In this document: positions 35,370 through 44,812 of the stretch, piece by piece
Position numbering within the stretch: the stretch's first letter is position 1
Layout of the letters: the number at the start of each line of letters is the position of its first letter
Assembly: GCA_001940645.1 (NCBI GenBank)
Contig: MDVS01000027.1
Span: 37,578-101,577 of the forward strand
DNA length: 64,000 nt
Direction of reading: 5' to 3'
Source of the DNA: Candidatus Heimdallarchaeota archaeon LC_3
GTDB lineage: Archaea; Asgardarchaeota; Heimdallarchaeia; Hodarchaeales; LC-3
Translations under genes and position numbers: made by a program
The notes under the pieces: model-generated
What the model was told of the DNA's origin: nothing
What the model saw: the letters and a program-made list of their open reading frames with translations, nothing else
Databases searched by the model: none

Positions 35370-35400
35370 TTTTTTTTTCACTTTTTTTTTCACTTTTTTT
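35370..35400 (+). terminator. T-tract terminator (tandem CAC-T10)
   Basis: Two successive runs of nine to ten T, separated by CA/CAC, ending in seven T. Long U-tracts are the main archaeal termination signal. It lies 85 bp after the 36-residue protein gene. Confidence 0.55.
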
Positions 35401-35449
35401 AAAAAAATGAGATTTTAGCTAACATTAAAAGTAAGTTATGGGAAGATTA

Positions 35450-35476
35450 TTCATCAATAAAGCGCGTACAAGAGAT
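35450..35476 (+). repeat. 27-nt degenerate direct repeat, copy 2
   Basis: TTCATC, four variable bases, then AAGCGCGTACAAGAGAT. It encodes SSIKRVQEI in frame with upstream KLWEDY and stops two codons later. It is 915 bp from copy 1, in the same orientation. Confidence 0.45.
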
Positions 35477-36058
35477 ACAGTAAATAATTTCTTTGTTTGG
35501 AGATTTCACGGTATTAATACATTTTTAAGGTTTTTAAATTCGTGCTGAGAGTTTTTTATCCATTATATCACTTAATTGGATTAGAAACTTGTTTCGAATT
35601 TGTTGAAATTATTTGGAATAATTCGAAATTTCTGAAGGAATAATTTCTCTCAATCTTCCTATAAATCCCGTATAAATGGCTTGTTTTCCTTCAATTATGC
35701 AAATTCCAAAAATAAAAGTTCAAAAGGTAAAAAAAGTCTCTATATTCCTGCTACTGATTTTTTTCCTCAATTAGTTTTAGTCAAAGATCATTTATTTATC
35801 CAACAAAAGAGAAGAAGTAGAAAAGACCCTTTTAGAAGAAGGTTCAACTAATAGGCTTATTTTAGCAATCAAATGTAATGAATACAACAAAGATTACAAA
35901 TTTGATATCGGATTATTCTTTGAAAACTGTTTAGGATTTGCAATTTTAATTTCGAATAAGGAATGTCATAGACAACGTTCTCATAAATTGTGATAAACAT
36001 CATAAATATCATAAAGAGAAAATAAAAGCACAAATTGTCTTACAGGATTGTTGTTCTT

Positions 36059-38023
36059 ATGATAGAAAAAAAAGAAAAAAAAATTTGGTACAGAGTATTT
36101 TCCAAAGAAGAAGCATTAAATTACAAAGAAAGAGCAATTACAAAACAAGAAATCAATAAAAATAAATCAATAGCGTTAATTAAATTAAAAAATAAGTTTC
36201 ACGCCCTAGACAATATATGCCCACACCAAAAAGGACCCTTAGGTGAAGGGACATTGAAAGAAATTGAAGGAGAATGTTATTTAGTTTGTCCATTCCACGC
36301 GTACGAGTTCGGTCTAAAAGATGGACTGGCACCACCAGAATACACTGATTGTGTTAATCGATATCAAACAGAACTACGTTCAGATGGATTATATGTTGAA
36401 ATCCCTGAATTACGTAAAATAACATCTATTAGTGATCAAATAGTTGATGTTCTTATTGATTGGGGAGCAAAAGCAGTCTTTGGAATGATTGGACATTCCA
36501 ATTTAGCAATGGGTGAAGCTCTCAGGATAAGGGAAAAGGAAATTCGATTCATTGGAGTAAGGCACGAAGGGGCAGCCGCTTTTGCTGCTTCAGCCTATGG
36601 AAAACTTACAGAAGAACCTGGTATTTGTCTCACAATTGCTGGACCGGGAGCTACTAATCTTTTAACCGGATTGTATGATGCTAAACTTGATCGTGCTCCT
36701 GTACTTGCTTTAACAGGACAAATTGAGACTCAATTTCTTGGTCCCGGAGCATTTCAAGAGATTGATCTAATGGGTACTTTTGCTGATGTAACTGGTTGGC
36801 AGCAAATTGTTATGGCAAGTAACAACGCCTCAGAATTAACTGCATTAGCATTGAAACATTCATTAATACATGGGGATGTTACCCAATTATCATTACCTGA
36901 TGAAATTCAAAAAAAACAAGGAAAAATTAAGAAAATTCCTCGTTCAGGAAGAATTGCATCAAGAAAAATTCGCCCAGATTCTGAAGAATTTGAAAAAGTA
37001 GTAAAATTGTTAAAGGAGTCCAATTATTTAACTATTATTGTTGGGCAAGGTGGAAAAAAATTTCGTACAGAAATTCAAAATTTAGCTGAAACTCTTGAAT
37101 GTTCTATAGTTACTACCTTTAAAGCCAAAGGTGCTATTTCTGATAATCATCCTTTTGGATGCGGTGTTTTAGGGTCTTCAGGTACTCCTGTAGGATCATC
37201 TGAAGTACGTCAAGCGGACACACTCCTTGTTTTAGGTTCAAGTTTCTCAGAAAAAACATCAATACCAACTGATAAAAAAATTATCCAAGTAGACATTGAT
37301 CCACTTATAATTGGAAAAAGAAAACCAGTTACTGTTCCATTATTGGCTGATATCGGAATAACCGTTTCAATGCTTTGTGAAACTCTTTCAAAAAAAGAAA
37401 AAGATATTAAACGAAGAGCTAAGATTAAAAAATTAAAAGAAGTTTGGAGAATTGAAAAGAAAAAGAGATCTAATTTAGACAATGACCAGAAAGTTTTGCA
37501 ACCAGCTTTGATTTTCTCTGTACTTAGTGATTTTATACCAGAAGATGCTGTAATAACAATAGATGTAGGAAATAATGCCTATGCATTTGGAAGATACTTT
37601 GAAGTTAAACATCAAGAGATAATTTTATCAGGATATTTAGGAAGTATTGGATTTGCATTTCCTGCTGCTTTGGGAGCCAGTTTAGCTAGACCAACTAAAA
37701 AAATTTTTGCAATTGCTGGGGATGGAGGCTTTGGACAATATTTAGCTGAATTTTTAACAGCGGTTCATTATAACTTACCTATTGTACTCATTCTGTTAAA
37801 TAATCAACAATTAGGAAAAATAAGTAATGAACAAAGAGTGGAAAACTTCCCTATCTTTGCTACAACATTAACCAATCCAAATTTTGCTAAATATGCTGAG
37901 TTATGTGGTGGGGTTGGTTACAGAGTCGATAATAGTAATGATTTGCCTCAAATAGTTGAAAAAGCTATTGAATCCAACAAACCTGTGATTATTGAAATTA
38001 TGACTGATCCATTAACCCAGTGA
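36059..38023 (+). CDS. Rieske-type [2Fe-2S] domain fused to a thiamine-diphosphate enzyme (acetolactate synthase/pyruvate oxidase-like)
   Basis: A 654-residue fusion. Residues 1-110 are a Rieske domain: ligands CPH (ICPHQKGPLGEG) and CPFH (YLVCPFHAYEFG). From about 115 to the end runs a full ThDP enzyme. The PYR domain has RHEGAAAFAASAYGKL with the catalytic Glu; the central domain includes VGQGGKK; the PP domain has the ThDP/Mg motif AGDGGFGQY...N. This class decarboxylates 2-oxo acids. The Rieske centre suggests electron transfer from the ThDP intermediate, as in an oxidase or oxidoreductase; that is inference. The ATG at 36059 is chosen; the frame also offers a TTG eight codons earlier. 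The GNAT and nadB genes follow on the same strand. Confidence 0.88.
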   Translation: MIEKKEKKIWYRVFSKEEALNYKERAITKQEINKNKSIALIKLKNKFHALDNICPHQKGPLGEGTLKEIEGECYLVCPFHAYEFGLKDGLAPPEYTDCVNRYQTELRSDGLYVEIPELRKITSISDQIVDVLIDWGAKAVFGMIGHSNLAMGEALRIREKEIRFIGVRHEGAAAFAASAYGKLTEEPGICLTIAGPGATNLLTGLYDAKLDRAPVLALTGQIETQFLGPGAFQEIDLMGTFADVTGWQQIVMASNNASELTALALKHSLIHGDVTQLSLPDEIQKKQGKIKKIPRSGRIASRKIRPDSEEFEKVVKLLKESNYLTIIVGQGGKKFRTEIQNLAETLECSIVTTFKAKGAISDNHPFGCGVLGSSGTPVGSSEVRQADTLLVLGSSFSEKTSIPTDKKIIQVDIDPLIIGKRKPVTVPLLADIGITVSMLCETLSKKEKDIKRRAKIKKLKEVWRIEKKKRSNLDNDQKVLQPALIFSVLSDFIPEDAVITIDVGNNAYAFGRYFEVKHQEIILSGYLGSIGFAFPAALGASLARPTKKIFAIAGDGGFGQYLAEFLTAVHYNLPIVLILLNNQQLGKISNEQRVENFPIFATTLTNPNFAKYAELCGGVGYRVDNSNDLPQIVEKAIESNKPVIIEIMTDPLTQ

Positions 38024-38080
38024 AACTCGAAATATGAGTAAATCATTATAAAAACTAGAAACTAATTTTTTTTATTAACA

Positions 38081-38572
38081 ATGGAAAATATAGTTTTTCG
38101 AGATTATCAAATAAGCGATGTTCAAGACCTAAAAGATATTATTTTACAAGCAGAAAATTTTGGACCCAATTTCTTAGATAGCGAATTACAAAAAAATGAT
38201 CTCTTCCTCAATAATCCAAAGTTTGGAAGAATTATTTTGGCAATCGATCCATTAATTAATATTATTTTAGGAATTGCTAGAATAGAATTCAAATGGAGGT
38301 CATTAGTAATTGATTCTTTGATTACACACCATAAATATATGAGAAAAGGTATTGGTTCAAGGTTGATAGAGAAGATCAAAGAAATTGGGGAGAATCATCC
38401 GAAAATAAATGTTATCAGAGTAAACACTGGTGATTTCATGATTTATGCACAGAAATTTTATCTATCTTGTGGCTTTCGAATTACTGGTCATATTTCACAT
38501 GATATGAGTTGGTTTAATAACCAAGTTCATTTTTCTTACCCATTAAAAGGAGTAGAAAAAGAAGAAAACTAA
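38081..38572 (+). CDS. GNAT-family acetyltransferase
   Basis: A 163-residue protein beginning ENIVFRDYQISDVQDLKDII. The acetyl-CoA loop is HKYMRKGIGSRLIEKIKEIG (about 86-105), preceded by strand SLVIDSLI and followed by VIRVNTGD and AQKFYLSCGFRITG. It transfers an acetyl group to an unknown amine. It stands 57 bp after the Rieske-ThDP gene and three bases before nadB, so it is probably co-transcribed with both. Confidence 0.85.
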   Translation: MENIVFRDYQISDVQDLKDIILQAENFGPNFLDSELQKNDLFLNNPKFGRIILAIDPLINIILGIARIEFKWRSLVIDSLITHHKYMRKGIGSRLIEKIKEIGENHPKINVIRVNTGDFMIYAQKFYLSCGFRITGHISHDMSWFNNQVHFSYPLKGVEKEEN

Positions 38573-38575
38573 GAA

Positions 38576-40222
38576 GTGGTTACTTTGAATAATTCTGAGA
38601 GTTGTGACGTCCTTATTATTGGTTCTGGAATAGCAGGATTAAGCTGTGCTTATGAACTAGCAAAGGAGAATTTGAACGTCATTATTGTAACTAAAAAAAA
38701 TAAGGCTGAAACAAACACAAACTATGCACAGGGAGGAATTGCTGCTGTTTTAGATTCATCTGATAGCTTCGATACACATATTAGTGATACGCTTATTGCA
38801 GGAGATGGTTTATGTGACAAAAAAGTAGTTGAATTTGTTGTGAGGAGAGCACCAGAAAGAATACAAAAATTAATTGACATTGGTGTTAATTTTACGAAAA
38901 ATCCTTTAACATCAGAATATGAATTGGGAAAAGAAGGCGCTCATTCAAAAAGAAGAATTTTACACTCTAAAGATTCAACTGGAAAAGAAATTGAACGAGC
39001 TTTACTTAATCATTGTGAAAATTATGAAAATATTGTTGTTCATGAAAATTATTTTGCTATTGATCTTATAAAAGCGAAAGAGGGAAAAATCCTTGGGGTT
39101 CATATCTTTAATCAAGAAAACCAAAAAATAATACAGATCCTGGCTAAAAAAACAATTTTAGCTACAGGTGGTATTGGAAAAGTCTATTTAGTTACATCAA
39201 ATCCAGACATAGCAACAGGAGATGGTATAGCTATGGCGTACAGAGCTGGAGCAGAAATTGCAAATATGGAATTTACTCAATTTCATCCAACTTGTTTATT
39301 TAACCCTAAAGCTAGATCATCAACATTTTTGTTATCAGAAGCTCTTCGTGGAGAAGGTGCAAAGCTAATCAATTCAAAAGGTGTGAGATTCATGAATGAT
39401 TATGATTCACGTTGTGAATTAGCTCCTCGGGACGTTGTTGCTAGGGCTATTGATAATGAAATGAAACAAACAGGAGACGAATGTGTTTACCTAGATATAA
39501 CGTTTAAGGATGAAAATTATCTTAAAGAACGATTCCCAGGAATTTATCAAAAACTACTGAGCTTTGGATACAATTTAGCTAAAGATAAGATTCCCATTGT
39601 TCCTGCTGCTCATTACATTTGTGGAGGAGTATTGACTGATTTATCTGGAAAAACTAATTTAGAGAATTTATATTGCATTGGAGAATCAGCGTCAACAGGA
39701 CTACATGGTGCCAATAGGCTGGCAAGTAATTCATTATTGGAAGCAATCGTCTTTGCTTATGAAACGTATAAGGAAATTGTTAACAATTTCAATGGAGAAG
39801 AAGAAATTGATATGGAATCAAATGTTGATGATCTAATATGGAGAAAAACTTCGTATAAAGAGAAATATTCAGATCAAGACGATCGTGTTCTCATTAGTCA
39901 TAATTGGAATGAGTTACGTCTTACAATGTGGAATTACGTAGGAATTGTTAGAAGTAAACAGAGATTAGATCGTGCACTAAAAAGAATAAACAATATCAAA
40001 GAAGAAGTAATAGATTATTTAACAAATCATTATTTATCAACAGATTTAGTAGAACTATGGAATTTAATTGTAGTTTCAGAAACTATTATAAAATTTGCAT
40101 TGAAAAGAAAAGAGTCAAGAGGAATTCATTATAGAATTGATTATCCAAATAAAAGTACTAATTTAGTTGATCTAATTCTCAGAAATGACATATTTAGAGA
40201 AAAACATGTAATAACTAAATAA
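38576..40222 (+). CDS. nadB: L-aspartate oxidase
   Basis: A 548-residue FAD flavoprotein that oxidises aspartate to iminoaspartate for NAD synthesis. The FAD loop is VLIIGSGIAGLSCAYEL near residue 13, followed by NYAQGGIAAVL. The substrate region is EFTQFHPTCLF, the active-site region has ALRGEGAKLIN, and PAAHYICGGVLTDLSGKT and HGANRLASNSLLEA close the flavin domain. The C-terminal helical domain (IVRSKQRLDRALKR) is that of NadB rather than succinate dehydrogenase. The start is GTG at 38576 or TTG three codons later. NadA and NadC genes are not in the window. Confidence 0.93.
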   Translation: MVTLNNSESCDVLIIGSGIAGLSCAYELAKENLNVIIVTKKNKAETNTNYAQGGIAAVLDSSDSFDTHISDTLIAGDGLCDKKVVEFVVRRAPERIQKLIDIGVNFTKNPLTSEYELGKEGAHSKRRILHSKDSTGKEIERALLNHCENYENIVVHENYFAIDLIKAKEGKILGVHIFNQENQKIIQILAKKTILATGGIGKVYLVTSNPDIATGDGIAMAYRAGAEIANMEFTQFHPTCLFNPKARSSTFLLSEALRGEGAKLINSKGVRFMNDYDSRCELAPRDVVARAIDNEMKQTGDECVYLDITFKDENYLKERFPGIYQKLLSFGYNLAKDKIPIVPAAHYICGGVLTDLSGKTNLENLYCIGESASTGLHGANRLASNSLLEAIVFAYETYKEIVNNFNGEEEIDMESNVDDLIWRKTSYKEKYSDQDDRVLISHNWNELRLTMWNYVGIVRSKQRLDRALKRINNIKEEVIDYLTNHYLSTDLVELWNLIVVSETIIKFALKRKESRGIHYRIDYPNKSTNLVDLILRNDIFREKHVITK

Positions 40223-40654
40223 TGTTAAAAAGTCTGAACGGTAGATGCTAATATCAAAAAATTAATATCAAAAAATTCTATTAAAAAGATATTCATTTTA
40301 ATTATAACAACTAGTGTTAATTCATGATAATTTATTTAATTTATTTTGTATATAATAATTAGTAATATTCATAATTGTCAAAAAAGAGTAAATATTCTCT
40401 TCAAAAATAAAATAAGCCTTTTTTTCGCAGTTAATATTTTCTTTAGTAAAAAAAAATTTACAGATTATTCTTAATTTGGTGATGTATAATATATGCATAA
40501 GTGAAAAAATTGAGATTTTATTTTGTTATGTTAGTATTTGTTTTGTATAATATCAGATTGCTTTTTCCTTCCTAAAATCTAAAGAGATCTGAGAGTTCTC
40601 TTTATTCCTTGATAATTTCAATTAATTAAATGTAAAAATAAAAAGGTGTTAATA
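40223..40654. other. Intergenic region downstream of nadB
   Basis: About 430 bp, very AT-rich, without a plausible gene. A short direct repeat of ATATCAAAAAATT (about 40250-40274) is visible. The last 20 bases carry the AAGGTG ribosome-binding sequence for the next small gene. Confidence 0.4.
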
Positions 40655-40858
40655 ATGATCAACAGCGAAGTTAAAAATATCCAACAATCATTTGAATATT
40701 CATTTCAGAACAGGTTTGATAAGATAAATATCTCTACATGGAAAATTATAAAGAGATTCAAACTATGGGTTATTAAATATAAGATGATTAAAAGAAAATT
40801 TAATTTAGACCACTACATGGCTTTTCTTGCATCACTTAATACTTTAGATGATTTTTAA
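40655..40858 (+). CDS. Small basic hypothetical protein
   Basis: A 67-residue protein beginning INSEVKNIQQSFEYSFQNRF, with a basic, aromatic middle (IIKRFKLWVIKYKMIKRKF) and an acidic end (NTLDDF). There is no cysteine or membrane span. The ATG at 40655 has AAGGTG six bases upstream, supporting a real gene despite its size. It is convergent with the DUF362 gene. The family is unknown; the basic amphipathic helix could bind nucleic acid or membrane. Confidence 0.5.
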   Translation: MINSEVKNIQQSFEYSFQNRFDKINISTWKIIKRFKLWVIKYKMIKRKFNLDHYMAFLASLNTLDDF

Positions 40859-40876
40859 AAGAAAAAAAGCATTCCA

Positions 40877-42082
40877 TTAAAAGAATGAGGGAGCTTTTTC
40901 AGCTAAACTTGTAGGAACTTCTGATTTCGAGGTTTCTTCGGGTGATAATACTTCGATTAACTCATAATCTTTTGAATAAGTTCCTTTTGTCATTTCTGCC
41001 ATGAAATCAACAGCCATATACGGATTTTTCATTGATCCATGAATTCTCTGAAACACGTGTAAATCTAAACTTGGATCTAAATTCACATGCTTAATATAAG
41101 GAGGTAAATTTTGTTCAATTAATCCTTCTTTAGCAATTAAATCAAGAGCGGCTGTTTCAATAGCAACCATATCACGACTTGCAAGAACACCAATATCATT
41201 CACGATTACAGGCTGTGCGATACCAAAACAATCACATAAAGAAGTAATTTCTAATGCGAAACTGATAAAAAACCTTTTATTAATATCGAATGAGTCGATA
41301 ACTTGTTTAGCTGCAATAGCTTGTAGTTCTGAAAACGCAGAGAAATGTTCTTGACGAAAATCAAGGCATTTTATTTTTTCATCTGCTTTCAAACATTCTC
41401 CACAATTAGTGTTATAACAATTATCAAAAATAAGCCGTAAACGATGTTTTTCTTCATTATACTTAATTGCTTTATAGGGACAAGATTGAACTAATTTCTT
41501 AGCATGGTCTGGAGAACATTTGTCAGCATCCCAATAGGGAATAGATTGATGAATACCATGAATCTTCTCCCATCTACTTTTTGCAGCAAATCCTCCAAGA
41601 CCTAGATTTTTAATCTGACCACCAAATCCACAACTATTATGTCCTTTAATATGGGAAATATCGAATAATACGTCAGCATCTTCTAGTACCCCTGCCATAT
41701 AGATTTCAGGAACATTTCGATAGTTGACCTCCTTCTTAGTTACATATCCATCTTTTATTCCAGAAATTGGTATAATTGGACAACCACATGTTTCAGAAGT
41801 ATAACCACGATCTACTGCGTTATAAACTGATGTAGGATTGTCAGTAATGAAAGGCCATCCTCCTGCTTCTTTTATTTTATTAACAATTCTTCGAATAAAA
41901 AATACGGGGATTGTTTGATATCCATCTCTAAATCCAAGATGCATTTTTATTGCTACCTTATCATTTTTCTCAATAGTTGATAGACCTAATAAATCAACCA
42001 CTTTATCGACTTTTACAGCTAAGGATGCTGATGGATGATCTTTTCCTGCTTGTGTGGATCCAAAATAGACTTTTGAAGGCAT
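40877..42082 (-). CDS. DUF362-family iron-sulfur protein
   Basis: A 401-residue protein. The DUF362 features are KVAIKMHLGF, PFITDNPTSVY, FDISHIKGHNSCGFGGQIKNLGLG near residue 150, and VNDIGVLASRDMVAIETAALDLI near 315. A cysteine-rich insert (CSPDH, CPYKAIKY, then CYNTNCGECL and CLDF at about 205-265) takes the place of a ferredoxin-like domain and could bind one or two Fe-S clusters, although the spacing is not canonical. The family's reaction is not established. The start is ATG at 42082. Confidence 0.85.
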   Translation of the reverse strand: MPSKVYFGSTQAGKDHPSASLAVKVDKVVDLLGLSTIEKNDKVAIKMHLGFRDGYQTIPVFFIRRIVNKIKEAGGWPFITDNPTSVYNAVDRGYTSETCGCPIIPISGIKDGYVTKKEVNYRNVPEIYMAGVLEDADVLFDISHIKGHNSCGFGGQIKNLGLGGFAAKSRWEKIHGIHQSIPYWDADKCSPDHAKKLVQSCPYKAIKYNEEKHRLRLIFDNCYNTNCGECLKADEKIKCLDFRQEHFSAFSELQAIAAKQVIDSFDINKRFFISFALEITSLCDCFGIAQPVIVNDIGVLASRDMVAIETAALDLIAKEGLIEQNLPPYIKHVNLDPSLDLHVFQRIHGSMKNPYMAVDFMAEMTKGTYSKDYELIEVLSPEETSKSEVPTSLAEKAPSFF

Positions 42083-42293
42083 TAAATACTCACTTACTAA
42101 TTTAATATTAAAATTGAGATAGTTCTCCCATGTATAATTCCATAAAAATAATTTTCTGAGGTTTTCTTTTCCTGATGAAAATAAAAAAGAAAAGCAAATA
42201 AAAAAAAAATTTAAAACAAATTTAAGTAATTTTTGAAATAATAGTTTGCTAAGAATAGTTTAAAAGATTTTTACAAAATTTGGTGAGTAAATC

Positions 42294-43124
42294 GTGGTTT
42301 TTTTCTTTTCAGATGAGACAATCCAGAAGTTAAGCAAAATTGGTTTAACTATTGTGGGTTTAGGTTCGATTATTGTAGTTCTTTTATTAGGAACTGCTCT
42401 CTTAATTTATCCAGGGGGATTTGATTTTTTGGATTATCCGTTAAGTGACTTAGGTCATGAGAATGCAAATAATAATGATCCTAATCCAACTTCATCACTC
42501 TTATTTACTTTAGCAATGATATTTGCAGGATTAATGACAATAATCTATTGGTTTTTTAGCGCTAATGTGATTTATAATAAATACACTACGAAATGGAAAT
42601 TTTTTGCAATTTTGGGAGGTCTTGCAGGAGTGTTTTCTTCCCTATTTCTTGTTTTGATAGGGCTTTTCCCTTCAGATAAATTTGTAAACGAGCATGACCT
42701 AGTTGGATTAGGATTTTTTGTATTAGCAACAGTAGCGTTAGGATTATACTCTGCTTTATTTATTATAGATTTTCTGGAAGAGTATGAAGGAACTAAGCAA
42801 ATGATATATATATTACTTAGCTTTTTTGTTCCTATTCTAATAGGAGGAATAATAATGGGAATTGCAGAGCAAATACCCACATGGTTAATATTCATATTTG
42901 CTGGTATTATTATTATTATCTCAATATTTTTGGGATGGCAGTTTCCTGATGTTAGTGATTATTTAACATACATTCTATCAATTATTGTTTTGGTTATGAT
43001 AAGTGCAACAATATTAATAGTTACTACAATAGGGGTAATTCCAATATTAGAAGCAACTTATGTTCTTGTTATGATGACGTTTATAATGACGACAAATTAC
43101 AATGTGTGGGAATTGGAAACCTAA
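42294..43124 (+). CDS. DUF998-type multi-pass membrane protein
   Basis: A 276-residue protein with about eight hydrophobic spans. After the first span it has YPGGFDFLDYPLSDLGHENA, typical of DUF998-like proteins (PxSxLG motif), then TSSLLFTLAMIFAGLM. The function is unknown. The start is GTG at 42294 with GGTGAG ending six bases before it. It is divergent from the DUF362 gene with a 210-bp gap. Confidence 0.7.
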   Translation: MVFFFSDETIQKLSKIGLTIVGLGSIIVVLLLGTALLIYPGGFDFLDYPLSDLGHENANNNDPNPTSSLLFTLAMIFAGLMTIIYWFFSANVIYNKYTTKWKFFAILGGLAGVFSSLFLVLIGLFPSDKFVNEHDLVGLGFFVLATVALGLYSALFIIDFLEEYEGTKQMIYILLSFFVPILIGGIIMGIAEQIPTWLIFIFAGIIIIISIFLGWQFPDVSDYLTYILSIIVLVMISATILIVTTIGVIPILEATYVLVMMTFIMTTNYNVWELET

Positions 43125-43156
43125 CTGATTAGTTCGGAAGTTTATCTTCTACCTGA

Positions 43157-43176
43157 TGGAAGGAGCCTTCTTTCCA
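43157..43176. terminator. Hairpin between convergent genes
   Basis: TGGAAGGAGCCTTCTTTCCA can fold into an eight- to nine-pair stem (two G-T pairs) with a tight loop, followed by TTTT on the plus strand. It lies between the convergent stops at 43124 and 43194. Confidence 0.45.
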
Positions 43177-43193
43177 TTTTGAAAAAAATAAAT

Positions 43194-44318
43194 TTATTTT
43201 AGTACTCCAAATAAAAATTTTTGTGATTTATTGGAATCTTCTGAGAAAACAAAGAAATTCTGTATATCTTCAAGATTTAGATCAGGATTAAAGAAATTTA
43301 TCATTGTTTGATATATAAATTTTAAAAAAAGATTATTTCTAATATTAAATTCTTCTTCATTCGAATTTTTTAATTCTAAAACATACTTTGATAATTTATG
43401 GTCTTCAAATGAATTTAACTCGCATAATTTTGATTCTTTAATCGCGTAAAATAATGTCCAATACCCTTCATCTCTTACTGAAGAAGGACTGAATAAATAG
43501 CAGAATTCATCTCCGTTATCAATTTTATTTTTAAAAGTACTAAATAAAAGATCTATTTTATCTTTAAAAATCTCAGATTTCGACTCATTCTTAATTGTAT
43601 CCAAAAAATTTTCTTTATCTTCTGCTTCAAATGGCCAGAGAGTCGACCATTCATCAAAAAGCATCTCTTGATAATAATTTAACATTTCCAAAAATGAAGG
43701 GACAGTAGAAATTGAGCTAATCCATTCCCTTTCCAAATTTAAATGCTCTTTTGAGGTAATTCCTTGGATTTTTCCGATTTTAATAGATAGAATTAAATAT
43801 ATAGGCAAAAATTTAATCAAATTGATTTTTTTTGAAGCTATTATTGCTAATTGAGCTATTAAAGCCGTTAAACGAGAAGAAAAGTTTGTTTTTCTTGTCA
43901 TAACATAATTAATTTCTTCTTTCCAATATTCTTGATAGTTTAGTAGAAGATTTTTTAGGGTGTTTTTTATTTCTACCTTATTCACAATGGTTTTAAGAGA
44001 ATTTACTTTCAAATATTCTAAATAATCGTTGACATAATCATTAAGTAAATCCTCAAGAGATAATTTCCATATTATTGGATTATATCGTCCACGTGAACGA
44101 TTTTCATTGCTTTCTTCAACAATAGGCAAGTTTAGTTGTTCAATTAAAGGCAAATAAACATCTTTGAAGGCTATTCTTTTTCCTTCCTTTTCTCTGATAA
44201 GATATTTTTCTAGTGAAATCCTTTCAATGGAGTTGCCGTTTAGAAAACAAATAAGATAAAGCTCAATTGTTCGATGAAATGTTAAAATATGAATTTTTTC
44301 TCTCTTTCTTTCAGTCAT
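43194..44318 (-). CDS. Uncharacterised 374-residue helical protein
   Basis: Begins TERKREKIHILTFHRTIELYLICFLNG, then RGRYNPIIWKLSLEDLLNDYVND near residue 85; the rest is helical, with a hydrophobic stretch at about 165-185 (ALIAQLAIIASKKINLIKFL). No family or catalytic motif is recognised. The ATG at 44318 has GGGGT nine bases upstream. An in-frame TTG at 44327 abuts that site and is not used. It has no operon partner. Confidence 0.65.
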   Translation of the reverse strand: MTERKREKIHILTFHRTIELYLICFLNGNSIERISLEKYLIREKEGKRIAFKDVYLPLIEQLNLPIVEESNENRSRGRYNPIIWKLSLEDLLNDYVNDYLEYLKVNSLKTIVNKVEIKNTLKNLLLNYQEYWKEEINYVMTRKTNFSSRLTALIAQLAIIASKKINLIKFLPIYLILSIKIGKIQGITSKEHLNLEREWISSISTVPSFLEMLNYYQEMLFDEWSTLWPFEAEDKENFLDTIKNESKSEIFKDKIDLLFSTFKNKIDNGDEFCYLFSPSSVRDEGYWTLFYAIKESKLCELNSFEDHKLSKYVLELKNSNEEEFNIRNNLFLKFIYQTMINFFNPDLNLEDIQNFFVFSEDSNKSQKFLFGVLK

Positions 44319-44512
44319 TATGTTCAACCCCTTTTTAGAGCACCATCCGTTAATTAATCAAAATTATAGCCAAAGTAATTAAATTTTTTAGTGGACAAAA
44401 TATGAATTTTTTTTACATGTTGACTGAATTGAAGTTCGTTATCTGGTGTAAAGATTTCAGCAATTTTTTACTGAAAATAGATTAAAGCAAATGGTAAAAT
44501 AACCTCATTACG

Positions 44513-44803
44513 ATGATAGATTGTAGAAAGATTCGATATAAGTATCTTTTTGTTTCATTGATTGCATTTTTTCTAATATTGATATTTGATTATCGATTAT
44601 TAGTTGGTTATTTGTTTTTTTTTAGCATAATTTCAATTATCATTATGATTATATATGTAATTGTTCTTTATTTATTTAAAATTCTTAGAAATCAAACTGA
44701 TTTTTATATTGATCATATTATTATTCCAGAATATGAAGAGTATAAAAAGAAAAGTGAAACTGAGGAATTAGATGGAGTAATTCAAATTGTTTGGCGATTA
44801 TAG
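44513..44803 (+). CDS. Small two-span membrane protein
   Basis: A 96-residue protein with two hydrophobic helices (about residues 10-28 and 31-54), a basic start (DCRKIRYKY) and a polar, acidic C-terminal tail (EEYKKKSETEELDG) probably in the cytoplasm. The function is unknown. It runs toward the VOC-family gene, with nine bases between the stops. Confidence 0.5.
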   Translation: MIDCRKIRYKYLFVSLIAFFLILIFDYRLLVGYLFFFSIISIIIMIIYVIVLYLFKILRNQTDFYIDHIIIPEYEEYKKKSETEELDGVIQIVWRL

Positions 44804-44812
44804 AGATATTTA

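Larger units (their letters stand above)
35287..36058. other. 770-bp region with terminator and gene remnants
   Basis: Holds the T-tract terminator and the second copy of the 27-nt repeat. A start-less plus-strand frame at about 35785-35993 reads KREEVEKTLLEEGSTNRLI before a TGA. No intact gene is seen. It looks like a graveyard of short decayed frames. Confidence 0.4.
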
